Source of the DNA: Actinomycetes bacterium
GTDB taxonomy: Bacteria > Actinomycetota > CADDZG01 > JAHWKV01
Assembly (NCBI GenBank): GCA_029263075.1
Contig: JAJCYE010000047.1
Span: 1-34,782, forward strand
DNA length: 34,782 nt
Direction of reading: 5' to 3'
Both the position numbers and the translations under genes were made by a program. Below the pieces are notes generated by a model. The model was not told the origin of the DNA. It saw nothing but the letters and a program-made list of their open reading frames with translations, and ran no database searches. Shown in pieces: positions 16,238-23,960 of the stretch (position 1 is the stretch's first letter; every line of letters starts with the position of its first letter).

Positions 16238-17593
16238 TTATCCGAATCCGGGCGGGGACTCCTCCACGCCGCGCCCCCGCACGGCGTGGAGGACTACCGC
16301 CAGGCTGAGCAGGATCCAAAGCCCATGGAGGGCCCAGTCGCCGGGATTTAGTGCGACGTAGTCGGGAAGCAGCCGGGACCAAACCCGGTAGATCGGGTTG
16401 CCCGTCTCGTAGAAGTCCACAACCATCGTGCGTCGCCCGCCCCAACCTTCGGCGAACAGCCACCCCAGATTGAAGATCCCGGTGACGCCGAGCGCGGCCA
16501 CCACCCCCAACCGGGGGCGGGTAGAGGCCCAAACCGCAACCGCGATCACCGCGGCCGGGAGCACCACCACCACCTGCCGGCCGGGCCACCACCATCCGTG
16601 CATCGTCAACGCCAGGTAGGTGGCGCTCAGCCACCCGGCCACCAGCGGCAAAGCGACCGCGTCCCAACCGGCAGGGCGCCTACGGACCAGCGCGGCCAAG
16701 GCGGGAACCATAAGCAGCCATGCGGGCTGCCACGCCGCCAGGCCGAACCGGCGGTCCACCACGAGGCCGATCAACCTGCTGGTCCGGGCGGCGAAGTCCG
16801 GTGCTACGCCCATCACGCTGAACTGCCCGGTTCCGGCGAAGTGTTCGCCGGTGGCGTACACGGTCAGGCCCCCGTACCAGGCCAGGTGGGCGGCCAAATA
16901 GGCCACGCCGGCAACCGCCAACGCGCCGGCAACCAACAAAGACTCCCCTCGCCTGCCGGCCCGGTAGAGTCTCCACAGAACAAGCAAAGCCAACACCGCG
17001 GCCACCGGTATGAACTTGGTCCCCAACCAGACCAGCCCCACGGTCCCGGCCACGAACGCCCCCAAGGCCCGTCGGTCCAATGGGCCGGTGACACAGGCGA
17101 TCCCGGCGGTCACGGCAAGAGCGGCGGGCACCTCGGGGTATATCTGGCTCCCGTAGACGGCAAACGGGGCGGATACGGCGAAAACCCCGACCACCAGCGC
17201 AGCCCTGCGAATGGGAACCCCGAACCGCCGTACCGCGGTCCACACCAGCAGAGCCCCAAGCAGCCCGGCGAACAGGGCGAGGGTCAGCTTGGCACCCAGC
17301 CAGCCGCCGGCAGCGGCCCCCGGCACCAGGATCACCGGCAGCAAGGGGTCGTGCGGGCTGACCATCCGGCCGCCCTCCAGGACCTTGGCCTGGGGCTTGA
17401 GCCGCACCTCGTGGAAAGCCCGGTACCGCTGGGCGGCGATCTCGTCCGAGACGTCCAGGGAGCGGTCTTCCGCCAGGCTGAGAGCGGTGAGCAGATATTC
17501 GGGCTCGTCGGCGGTTATCCGGGCTCCGTAGGAACTCCGGACGGGCGCGCCCAGGGCGGCCGCCCCGGCCCCCAGGACGAACACCAAGAACAT
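16238..17593 (-). CDS. GT-C-like polytopic membrane protein (putative glycosyltransferase)
   Basis: This 451-residue protein has roughly ten to twelve hydrophobic segments. Just after the first comes ITADEPEYLLTA, a DEPxY acidic loop like the one in ArnT/PMT-type GT-C glycosyltransferases, which use polyprenyl-phosphate sugars on the outer face of the membrane. A later VYGSQIYPEVPAAL segment is also typical of such proteins. I infer a lipid-linked sugar transfer role in envelope glycans, with unknown donor and acceptor. The ATG at 17593 starts inside the first membrane segment; the frame is open further upstream (LRLGIA...), so a non-standard upstream start is possible. It diverges from the iron transporter genes, with a DtxR-like site between. 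A strong hairpin lies in its last codons. Confidence 0.72.
   Translation of the reverse strand: MFLVFVLGAGAAALGAPVRSSYGARITADEPEYLLTALSLAEDRSLDVSDEIAAQRYRAFHEVRLKPQAKVLEGGRMVSPHDPLLPVILVPGAAAGGWLGAKLTLALFAGLLGALLVWTAVRRFGVPIRRAALVVGVFAVSAPFAVYGSQIYPEVPAALAVTAGIACVTGPLDRRALGAFVAGTVGLVWLGTKFIPVAAVLALLVLWRLYRAGRRGESLLVAGALAVAGVAYLAAHLAWYGGLTVYATGEHFAGTGQFSVMGVAPDFAARTSRLIGLVVDRRFGLAAWQPAWLLMVPALAALVRRRPAGWDAVALPLVAGWLSATYLALTMHGWWWPGRQVVVVLPAAVIAVAVWASTRPRLGVVAALGVTGIFNLGWLFAEGWGGRRTMVVDFYETGNPIYRVWSRLLPDYVALNPGDWALHGLWILLSLAVVLHAVRGRGVEESPPGFG
16260..16293. terminator. Strong hairpin in the 3' end of the GT-C-like gene
   Basis: TCCTCCACGCCG (16260-16271) and CGGCGTGGAGGA (16282-16293) form a perfect 12-bp stem with a 10-nt loop. 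It is 43 nt downstream of the cupredoxin stop on the plus strand and inside the last codons of the convergent gene. No U-run follows on either side. It may end or stabilise the cupredoxin mRNA. Confidence 0.5.
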
Positions 17594-17663
17594 GGCGATT
17601 CCCAGCCTGAGCCGGTCGCCGGGGTCTTCCCTGTGTGAGTTGATATGGTTATCCTAAGCATCG

Positions 17664-17681
17664 ATTGTAGGCAGACCTAAG
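17664..17681. promoter_or_regulatory. DtxR/IdeR-like site and divergent promoter, iron transporter/GT-C genes
   Basis: TAGGCAGACCTAAG (17668-17681) matches the palindrome at 22171-22184 at 12 of 13 core positions and resembles TTAGG...CCTAA iron boxes. It adjoins a minus-strand TACAAT (plus 17664-17669), a likely -10 for the GT-C-like gene. A second CCTAAG lies at 17653. Binding here could control both divergent genes. Confidence 0.55.
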
Positions 17682-17769
17682 TTCAGTCCATTTGATCCAC
17701 AACTGCCAAGCGTAGGGGATGACACCTGCTACCCGGTGACGGGCCCCGGCCCGGCGAGGAGGACTTTTT

Positions 17770-18783
17770 TTGATCGGCAAGACGCGGCTGGCTGCGGTCC
17801 TGATCGTCCTGGCGCTGACGACCCTGGCCGCATGTGGCAGTGGATCGTCCGAAGAAACGGTCCGCGTCTATTCGGGCCGTCACTACGGAGAAGAGGAAAC
17901 CTTCAAGAAGTTCTCGGCGGAAACCGGGATCTCGGTGGAGTTCCTTTTTGGTAGCGACGCCGAACTGAGGGAACGAATCGACGCCGAGGGCGAGAACACC
18001 CAGGCGGACGTGTACATGACCGTCGACGCCGGAAACCTCTACCTGGCCGCCGAGGAGGGCATCTTTCAGCCCCTGGACTCCCAGGTGCTCGACGACGCGA
18101 TCCCCGAGAACTACCGGGACCCCGACAACCTGTGGTTCGGACTGGGCGTGCGGGCCCGGACGATCGTCTACAACCCGGACAAGGTCAAGCCGGAAGATTT
18201 GTCGACCTACGAAGATCTCGCCGACCCTAAGTGGAAGGACCGCCTGTGTATGCGGGACTCCTCCAACGTCTACACCCAGTCCATGGTCGCCAGCCTGATC
18301 TCCCATCATGGGTACGAGGGCGCGGTGAAAATCCTCGAAGGATGGGTGGCCAACGACACCGAGATCCTGGGCAGCGACATCCTGGTGCTCCGGACCATCG
18401 AAAAAGGTGGCTGCGACGTGGGGCTGACCAACCACTACTACCTGGCCCGCCTCCTGGAGGACGACCCCGCTTTCGGCGTGAAGCTGTTTTGGGCCAACCC
18501 GCTGGACCGTGGGGTTCACACCAACGTTTCGGGGGCCGGCGTGGTTAAAAACTCCGACAACCCAGATTTGGCCCGCAGGCTGCTGGAGTGGCTGGCCACC
18601 GACGGCCAGACGAGTTTTGTTTCGGGCAACCATGAATACCCCGCCAACCCGGGCGTGGAACCGGACGCCCTGTTGCTCGACAACTTCGGCAACGATTTCA
18701 AGCGCGACCCGCTGGGTGCCGCCGAGTACGGTTCGTTGAACGCTCAGGCGATCAGAGCGATGGACGAGGCCGGCTACGAATAA
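17770..18783 (+). CDS. Ferric iron ABC transporter substrate-binding lipoprotein (FbpA/FutA family)
   Basis: This 337-residue protein captures Fe3+ outside the membrane and delivers it to the permease. The signal ends in LTTLAAC, giving lipid-modified Cys22. The mature protein starts VRVYSGRHYGEE, the typical opening of the FbpA/FutA/IdiA family, with possible ligands His38 and Tyr39. The diagnostic tyrosine pair is Tyr223-Tyr224 in LTNHYYLARL. Cys160 and Cys215 could form a disulfide. It starts at TTG 17770 with a very strong GAGGAGG 7 nt upstream, separated by a T-run. The permease and ATPase genes follow on the same strand. A DtxR-like site is about 90 bp upstream, so iron repression is likely. 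Confidence 0.93.
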   Translation: MIGKTRLAAVLIVLALTTLAACGSGSSEETVRVYSGRHYGEEETFKKFSAETGISVEFLFGSDAELRERIDAEGENTQADVYMTVDAGNLYLAAEEGIFQPLDSQVLDDAIPENYRDPDNLWFGLGVRARTIVYNPDKVKPEDLSTYEDLADPKWKDRLCMRDSSNVYTQSMVASLISHHGYEGAVKILEGWVANDTEILGSDILVLRTIEKGGCDVGLTNHYYLARLLEDDPAFGVKLFWANPLDRGVHTNVSGAGVVKNSDNPDLARRLLEWLATDGQTSFVSGNHEYPANPGVEPDALLLDNFGNDFKRDPLGAAEYGSLNAQAIRAMDEAGYE

Positions 18784-18853
18784 GCGGCCGGGGGTCCTCA
18801 ATCCCTCCCAAAAGGGCCGGCGTGGCTGGACCCTTCTGGTTACCGGTATCGCG

Positions 18854-20476
18854 TTGTTGGCCATCGCTCCGGTCGCGGTTATTGCCTGGAGCCTGCTCAC
18901 TCCCAGCGTCGAGGTCTGGCGGCACCTCTGGCAGACCCGCCTTCCCGACATGCTTGTCTCGACGCTCGGGCTTTTGGTGCTTGTCATCCTGGGAACCCTG
19001 GTCCTGGGAGGGGGGTTGGCGTGGCTGGTCTCCGGCTACGACTTCCCCGGCCGCAAGGCCCTCGCCTGGATGCTGGTGCTCCCGCTGGCAATGCCCGGTT
19101 ACATCCTGGGGTTCGTTTTTATGTCGACCTTCGGCTTTACCGGCCCGATCCAGGGTGGCTTGAGGTCTCTGTTCGGACCGGACGTGCCCGTGCCGGAGAT
19201 CCGTTCGGTCTGGGGGGCGGCCCTGGTCTTTTCACTTTCCCTTTACCCCTATGTCTATCTGCTCGCCCGGGCCGCTATGCGGGAGCAGGCCACCGCCAGT
19301 TACGAGGTTGCCCGGAGCCTGGGTTACAGCCATCTGAAGGCGGCGCGGAAGGTGATATTCCCGCTGGCCCGGCCGTCGCTCATCGCCGGCCTCACGCTGG
19401 TGACGCTGGAAACCCTTACCGACTTCGCCACCGTCATCTACTTCAACGTCCAGACGGTGTCGGTCGGCGTCTACCGGGTGTGGAAGGGCATGTTCGACCG
19501 GGACGCAGCCAGTGAACTGGCCTCTCTGGTTTTGATGTTCGCCCTAGCCTTGTTGCTCATCGAACGCACCATGCGGGGACGGGCTCGATACACCCAGCAA
19601 GGCGGAGGAAGCAGGCAGCTACCTTCCAAGAAGCTCTACGGCGCCCGGGGTTGGGCGGCAACCGGCGCCTGCATCGGAGTACTCACGCTGGCATTCTTCG
19701 CACCGGTGTTACAACTGGCCTGGTGGGCCGCCGGACAACTGGCCGGCGGAAAGGGAGCCGGTGACTCCAACTTCTTGAGCTACCTGACCAACAGCGCCGT
19801 GCTGGCGATAGGGGCAGCCGGCCTGGTGGCAGTGGTGGCGATCGGCGTCACCAACGCCCGACGGTTCTCCGGCACCCGGTATGTGAAGTCCATGTCGCAG
19901 ATGTCCACCGCCGGCTACGCCCTGCCGGGGCCGGTTATCGCCATCGGGGTCCTGCTGGTACTCGCCGGCGTGGACCGGGGGCTGGAGGCGATGGGGATCT
20001 CCATCCCCGGGCTGCTGGTCACCGGGTCGCTGGCCGGGGTCGTTTACGCCTACGTGGTCCGGTTTATGGCGCTCGGGGTGAACGGCATCGACGCCAGCCT
20101 GCAGAAGGTGCCGGAGGAGTTGACCCTGACCGCCCGGAGTCTTGGCGCGACACCGGCCCGGGTGATGCGCAAAATTCACCTTCCGCTCACCAAAACCGGG
20201 GTGGCGGTAGCGTTGTTGCTGGTGGGCATAGACGCCTTGAAGGAACTCCCGATGGTGCTGCTGCTCCGCCCCTTCGGGTTCGACACGCTGCCGGTCTGGG
20301 TCTGGCAGCTTGCCGCCGAGTCCCGATGGGAGTCGGCAGCGCTCCCATCGCTTACGATTATCGCCGCCTCGCTGGTGCCGGTGGCGCTGCTGACCCGAAG
20401 CCTCAGGGGATCGGACTCCGGCGTCGAACTGCTCCCGGATTCCGGTAAAGGAACCAAAGAACTGGCCCGGGTTTGA
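18854..20476 (+). CDS. Ferric iron ABC transporter permease (FbpB type, two fused halves)
   Basis: The protein has about 12 membrane segments in two homologous halves. Each half has an EAA loop that contacts the ATPase: YEVARSLGYSHLKAARKVIFPLA in the first and LTARSLGATPARVMRKIHLP in the second. This duplicated form is typical of FbpB/SfuB-type iron permeases. From TTG 18854 it has 540 residues, but this start cuts the first hydrophobic segment and has no ribosome-binding site. The same frame is open back to 18740 and encodes a more natural N-terminus (KGRRGWTLLVTGIALLAIAP), yet contains no ATG, GTG or TTG. A CTG at 18836 or another near-cognate codon may be used. It follows the binding-protein gene by 70 bp, and its TGA overlaps the ATPase start. 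Confidence 0.9.
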   Translation: MLAIAPVAVIAWSLLTPSVEVWRHLWQTRLPDMLVSTLGLLVLVILGTLVLGGGLAWLVSGYDFPGRKALAWMLVLPLAMPGYILGFVFMSTFGFTGPIQGGLRSLFGPDVPVPEIRSVWGAALVFSLSLYPYVYLLARAAMREQATASYEVARSLGYSHLKAARKVIFPLARPSLIAGLTLVTLETLTDFATVIYFNVQTVSVGVYRVWKGMFDRDAASELASLVLMFALALLLIERTMRGRARYTQQGGGSRQLPSKKLYGARGWAATGACIGVLTLAFFAPVLQLAWWAAGQLAGGKGAGDSNFLSYLTNSAVLAIGAAGLVAVVAIGVTNARRFSGTRYVKSMSQMSTAGYALPGPVIAIGVLLVLAGVDRGLEAMGISIPGLLVTGSLAGVVYAYVVRFMALGVNGIDASLQKVPEELTLTARSLGATPARVMRKIHLPLTKTGVAVALLLVGIDALKELPMVLLLRPFGFDTLPVWVWQLAAESRWESAALPSLTIIAASLVPVALLTRSLRGSDSGVELLPDSGKGTKELARV

Positions 20477-21582
20477 ACAAAGGACTGCTTTTGCAACAAA
20501 CAGCGCCGCCACAAGACTCGGGCCCGGCCACCCCGGCCGTGGAGGTGCGCGGGGTCACCCGCCGGTTCGGGACGGTCACCGCGGTGGACGACGTGAGCAT
20601 CGAACTGCACTCCGGCGAGTTCCTTACGCTGGTCGGACCCAGTGGGTGCGGCAAGTCAACCCTTCTCCGCATGATCGCCGGGTTGATGGAGCCGGACTCC
20701 GGGGAGATCCTGCTCGCAGGACAGGTAGTCTCCTCCCCCGGCCTCTGGGTCCCCCCCGAAAAGCGAGCGGTCGGGCTGGTGTTTCAAGAAAACACCCTCT
20801 TCCCCCACCTCACGGTGGCCGGCAACATAGGTTTCGGGCTCGGCCGGCGTTCCAAGTCCGACACCGCCGCTCGGGTGGCCGAGGTACTCGAACTGGTGGA
20901 ACTGCCCGGGTACGGCACCCGTTTCCCGCACGAACTGTCGGGCGGTGAGAGGCAGAGGGTGGCGCTGGCCCGGGCGATCGCCCCGGAGCCGACCGTGCTG
21001 CTGTTGGACGAGCCGTTCGCCAACCTGGACCCCAACCTGCGGGCGCAGGTGCGGGCCCACACGGTGGATATCCTCCGGCGGGCCAAGGCGTCCGCCCTCT
21101 TCGTTACCCACGACCAGCAGGAGGCGATGTCGGTTGGGGACCGGGTGGCGGTTATGAACCAGGGCCGGGTGGAGCAGGTCGGGACCCCCAAGAGCGTTTT
21201 CCACCTCCCGCAGAGCCACTTTGTCGCATCGAGCCTGGGTGAGGCGTACTTCCTCCCGGCAACCTACTCGGGGAACGGGTCGCTGCATACCGAGGCGGGC
21301 CCCTGCGACTGCCCGCACGGCATGTCGCAAACCGAGATGGAGATCATGGTCCGGCCCCACGACGTGGCTTTCGTGGTGGACCCCGGAGGGGGCTCGGTGG
21401 TGACCTCGGTGGAGTTCCTCGGCGCGTTCCTTCTGTATCAGGTCGAACTACCCTCGGGCCGGCGCCTGCGGTGCCTGATGCCCCACACCGCGGAGGTGGA
21501 TACCGGGACCCGGGTCCGGGTGCACCTGGAGCACGGGCACGTCCCGGTGGTGCTGCCGGTTTCAACCAGAGGCCAGGCCTAG
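20473..21582 (+). CDS. Ferric iron ABC transporter ATP-binding protein (FbpC type)
   Basis: The 369-residue ATPase powers the iron transporter. It has Walker A GPSGCGKST, Q-loop FQENTLFPHL, signature LSGGERQRVALARA, Walker B LLLDEPFANLD and switch His in FVTHDQQEA. After about residue 240 there is a regulatory TOBE-like C-terminal domain (MVRPHDVAFV, VEFLGAFLLYQVEL), as in FbpC and related CUT1/iron importers. A short CDCPHG segment lies at the start of this region and could bind metal, but this is speculative. The TTG start at 20473 overlaps the permease TGA by 4 nt (TTGA), showing translational coupling. It ends the iron transport operon. Confidence 0.94.
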   Translation: MNKGLLLQQTAPPQDSGPATPAVEVRGVTRRFGTVTAVDDVSIELHSGEFLTLVGPSGCGKSTLLRMIAGLMEPDSGEILLAGQVVSSPGLWVPPEKRAVGLVFQENTLFPHLTVAGNIGFGLGRRSKSDTAARVAEVLELVELPGYGTRFPHELSGGERQRVALARAIAPEPTVLLLDEPFANLDPNLRAQVRAHTVDILRRAKASALFVTHDQQEAMSVGDRVAVMNQGRVEQVGTPKSVFHLPQSHFVASSLGEAYFLPATYSGNGSLHTEAGPCDCPHGMSQTEMEIMVRPHDVAFVVDPGGGSVVTSVEFLGAFLLYQVELPSGRRLRCLMPHTAEVDTGTRVRVHLEHGHVPVVLPVSTRGQA

Positions 21583-21687
21583 ATCCGCCCTCCAAACTAT
21601 CTTTTGCGGTCGGCCCCGCGAGCTGCTCAGGCCAACCGGTAAACTTCGGGACCGGACCATCGTTGTCGACGGGACAGGACTTGTGCA

Positions 21688-22116
21688 GTGACGATTGAAG
21701 AAGAGCAACAAAAAGGGCTGGCCCTGTGGGCGGCCGACTGCGCCGAGCGGGCCCTGGCGGTCTTCGAACAGACCCATCCCAAAGATTTCAGGCCCCGCAA
21801 AGCGGTTGAGGCGGGCCGAGCGTGGGCCCGCGGCGACATCCCGATGTCGGCCGCCCGGGGGGCCTCATCCAAGGCCAACGCGGCAGCCCGGGAGGCCGAG
21901 GAGGACAGCCCTGCCCGGGAAGCCGCCCGTGCGGCCGGGCATGCAGCTGCGGCCGCACACAACCCCGGCCATACGCTCCACGCCGCCGCTTATGCGGTCC
22001 TTGCCCTCTGCGGAAGCGACGCCGAGGCGGCCGAACAGGAGCGGTTGTGGCAGTCGGGGCACCTTCCCCAAAACCTCCATCCCCTGGTGTACCCCGAGGA
22101 CGACGCGACCGAATAA
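21688..22116 (+). CDS. Alanine-rich protein resembling Imm-5-like putative immunity proteins
   Basis: This encodes 142 residues, small and cytoplasmic. The pattern LALWAADCAERALAVFE, then RPRKAVEAGRAWARGDI, then several A-A-R and AAGHAAAAAH helices ending in HAAAYAVLAL, looks like the family often annotated as putative immunity protein (Imm-5-like). The name comes from association with polymorphic toxins, but most members are solitary and untested. No toxin gene is adjacent here. The start is GTG 21688 with AGGAC a few bases before it. It lies 105 bp after the iron ABC operon and 89 bp before the flippase-glycosyltransferase gene. The family call rests on recall of the sequence pattern and is tentative. 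Confidence 0.6.
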   Translation: MTIEEEQQKGLALWAADCAERALAVFEQTHPKDFRPRKAVEAGRAWARGDIPMSAARGASSKANAAAREAEEDSPAREAARAAGHAAAAAHNPGHTLHAAAYAVLALCGSDAEAAEQERLWQSGHLPQNLHPLVYPEDDATE

Positions 22117-22147
22117 GTTCCCCGGCCGGCTTCTATCCGGAGCGTAC

Positions 22148-22184
22148 TTAGGCTAGGCTTCCTAGCTATGTTAGGTAGACCTAA
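22148..22184. promoter_or_regulatory. Tandem DtxR/IdeR-like boxes before the flippase-glycosyltransferase gene
   Basis: TTAGGTAGACCTAA (22171-22184) has 6-bp palindromic arms TTAGGT/ACCTAA. Just upstream is TTAGGCTAGGCTTCCTAG (22148-22165), containing CTAGG-N3-CCTAG. These resemble the known DtxR/IdeR consensus TTAGGTTAGSCTAACCTAA, and the pair is spaced so that two dimers could bind. The gene start is 21 bp further on, so the boxes lie in its likely promoter. Confidence 0.6.
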
Positions 22185-22205
22185 TGCGCTCGGTATCCGG
22201 GCCCA

Positions 22206-23960
22206 GTGATATTCACCCGACTGGCCAAGATGTTCCGGCTGCACATCCCGATGTGGCTGGCCTGGACCGCAGGCCTCGGTTTCACCGCGGTCAGCGCCTG
22301 GTTCATGCGCTTCAGCTTCGATCCGTCTTCTATGGCCACCACCTGGGACGCGGTAAAAGGGGCGCCGCTGGCCGTTTTGGCCGTGACGGCTGTCTACTTC
22401 GCCGCATTTGCCCTGCGGGCCATGGTTTGGCGCAGCGTGATCCCCCGGCTGAGTTTCGGACAGGCATTGGCGGCCATTCACCTGGCCATCGCCGGTAATC
22501 ACCTCCTCCCGCTCCGCCTTGGGGAAGCCCTCCGGGTGACCAGCGTGGTCAGGCGCACCCGGGTTCCTCTCCCCGACGCCACCGCCTCCACCATCACCCT
22601 CCGGGCCGCCGACGCCCTGGCGCTGGCCGGCCTGCTCCTGGTTCTCGGCCCCGGCCTGGCGCTTCCCCGGTTGGCCGGGGCCTTCGGCGTGCTTGGCCTG
22701 TCGCTCCTGGCGATCTTGGGCGGGGGGCTGTTTTGGCTCAGAAGGTTGCGCCGGGCAGGATCCCAGGGGCTAAGGATGCCCGGATCCTTCGCCGCGCTGG
22801 GATCCTTGACTGCCTGGCTGTTGGAGTCGGTCGTCATCTGGCAGGCCGCCCATTGGGCCGGAATTCCTATTAGTCCCACCGAAGCAGTGCTGGTGACCGC
22901 CGCCACGATCTTTTCGCAGGTACTTGCGGTGGCGCCGGGAGGCTTCGGCACCTACGAGGCGGCGGCATCCGGGATGCTGGTTCTCCTGGGCGGCCGGCCG
23001 GGTCCCGCCCTCGCAGCAGCCCTGACGGCGCACGCCCTCAAGACCGCGTACTCGCTCGCCGCCGGGGGCGTGGCGGCGTTTGCCCCGGCTCCCGGATTGT
23101 TCGGCAGGCTCCGCCTCCCCTCCCCGGCCCCCCTCCGACCAGCCGAGCCCCCTCCGGGCCCTGGGTCGCCGATAGTCTTCTTTCTCCCCGCCCGCAATGA
23201 GGAGGCCAACGTTGCGCAGGTGATCGCCAGGATGCCGGCGCAGGTCTGCGGGCACCCGCTGGAGTGTGTGGTCATCGACGACGGGTCCACCGACCGCACC
23301 GCCGAGGCCGCCGAGGCGGCGGGGGCTCGGGTGGTAGCCCTCACCGCAACCCACGGTTTGGGCGCCGGGGTACGGCGAGGCCTCGCCGAAGGGGTGGGCA
23401 GGGGTGCCGCGGCGGTGGCCTTCTGCGACGCCGACGGGGAGTACGACCCGGCCGAACTTGAAGCCCTGGTGGCGCCGATTTTGGCCGGCCGGTTGGACTA
23501 TGTCGCAGGTTCCCGGTTTTCCGGCGGCAGTAGGCGGATGAAGCCGCACCGGCTCGCCGGCAACCGCTTTCTGTCGGCAATCCTGTCGGTAATCGCCCGC
23601 CGCCGGATCCGGGACGGCCAAAGTGGATTCCGGGTCCTGTCCCACCACGCCGCGGCCGCCGCCGAACTGATCCACGACTACAACTACGCGCAGATCATCA
23701 CCCTGGATCTCCTCGGCAAAGGATTCAGGTACGGCGAGGTGCCTATCAGCTACAGCTACCGCACCCGGGGAAAGACCTTCGTGAGACTGCTCCCCTATTT
23801 AAAGGCCGTGGTACCGGCTGTCCTCCGTGAGATCAACGGCGCTCAGTCCTCAACCACATGGGCGGCGAACGACTCGGCCGAAGCCGACCACGCCGACGCG
23901 TCGAAGCCGCCGTCCGGACCGAGCGCCGCGGCGGCAGCCCAGCCCATCTCCAGCGCATGA
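22206..23960 (+). CDS. Flippase-like (LPG synthase TM) domain fused to a GT2 glycosyltransferase
   Basis: This 584-residue protein combines two activities usually encoded separately. Residues about 10-300 form a polytopic membrane domain of the lysylphosphatidylglycerol synthase TM/AglD family (PF03706), with its mark GNHLLPLRLGEALRV and a later APGGFGTYEAA. After a Pro-rich linker, residues about 321-520 are a family 2 glycosyltransferase: PARNEEANV, VIDDGSTDRT, CDADGEYD (the metal/nucleotide DxD), then DGQSGFRVLS. It resembles dolichyl/polyprenyl-phosphate mannosyl- or glucosyltransferases. I infer that it makes and perhaps moves a polyprenyl-phosphate sugar for envelope glycans. The start is GTG 22206. 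The last approximately 40 residues are low-complexity and lie antisense to the end of the next gene. Confidence 0.88.
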   Translation: MIFTRLAKMFRLHIPMWLAWTAGLGFTAVSAWFMRFSFDPSSMATTWDAVKGAPLAVLAVTAVYFAAFALRAMVWRSVIPRLSFGQALAAIHLAIAGNHLLPLRLGEALRVTSVVRRTRVPLPDATASTITLRAADALALAGLLLVLGPGLALPRLAGAFGVLGLSLLAILGGGLFWLRRLRRAGSQGLRMPGSFAALGSLTAWLLESVVIWQAAHWAGIPISPTEAVLVTAATIFSQVLAVAPGGFGTYEAAASGMLVLLGGRPGPALAAALTAHALKTAYSLAAGGVAAFAPAPGLFGRLRLPSPAPLRPAEPPPGPGSPIVFFLPARNEEANVAQVIARMPAQVCGHPLECVVIDDGSTDRTAEAAEAAGARVVALTATHGLGAGVRRGLAEGVGRGAAAVAFCDADGEYDPAELEALVAPILAGRLDYVAGSRFSGGSRRMKPHRLAGNRFLSAILSVIARRRIRDGQSGFRVLSHHAAAAAELIHDYNYAQIITLDLLGKGFRYGEVPISYSYRTRGKTFVRLLPYLKAVVPAVLREINGAQSSTTWAANDSAEADHADASKPPSGPSAAAAAQPISSA

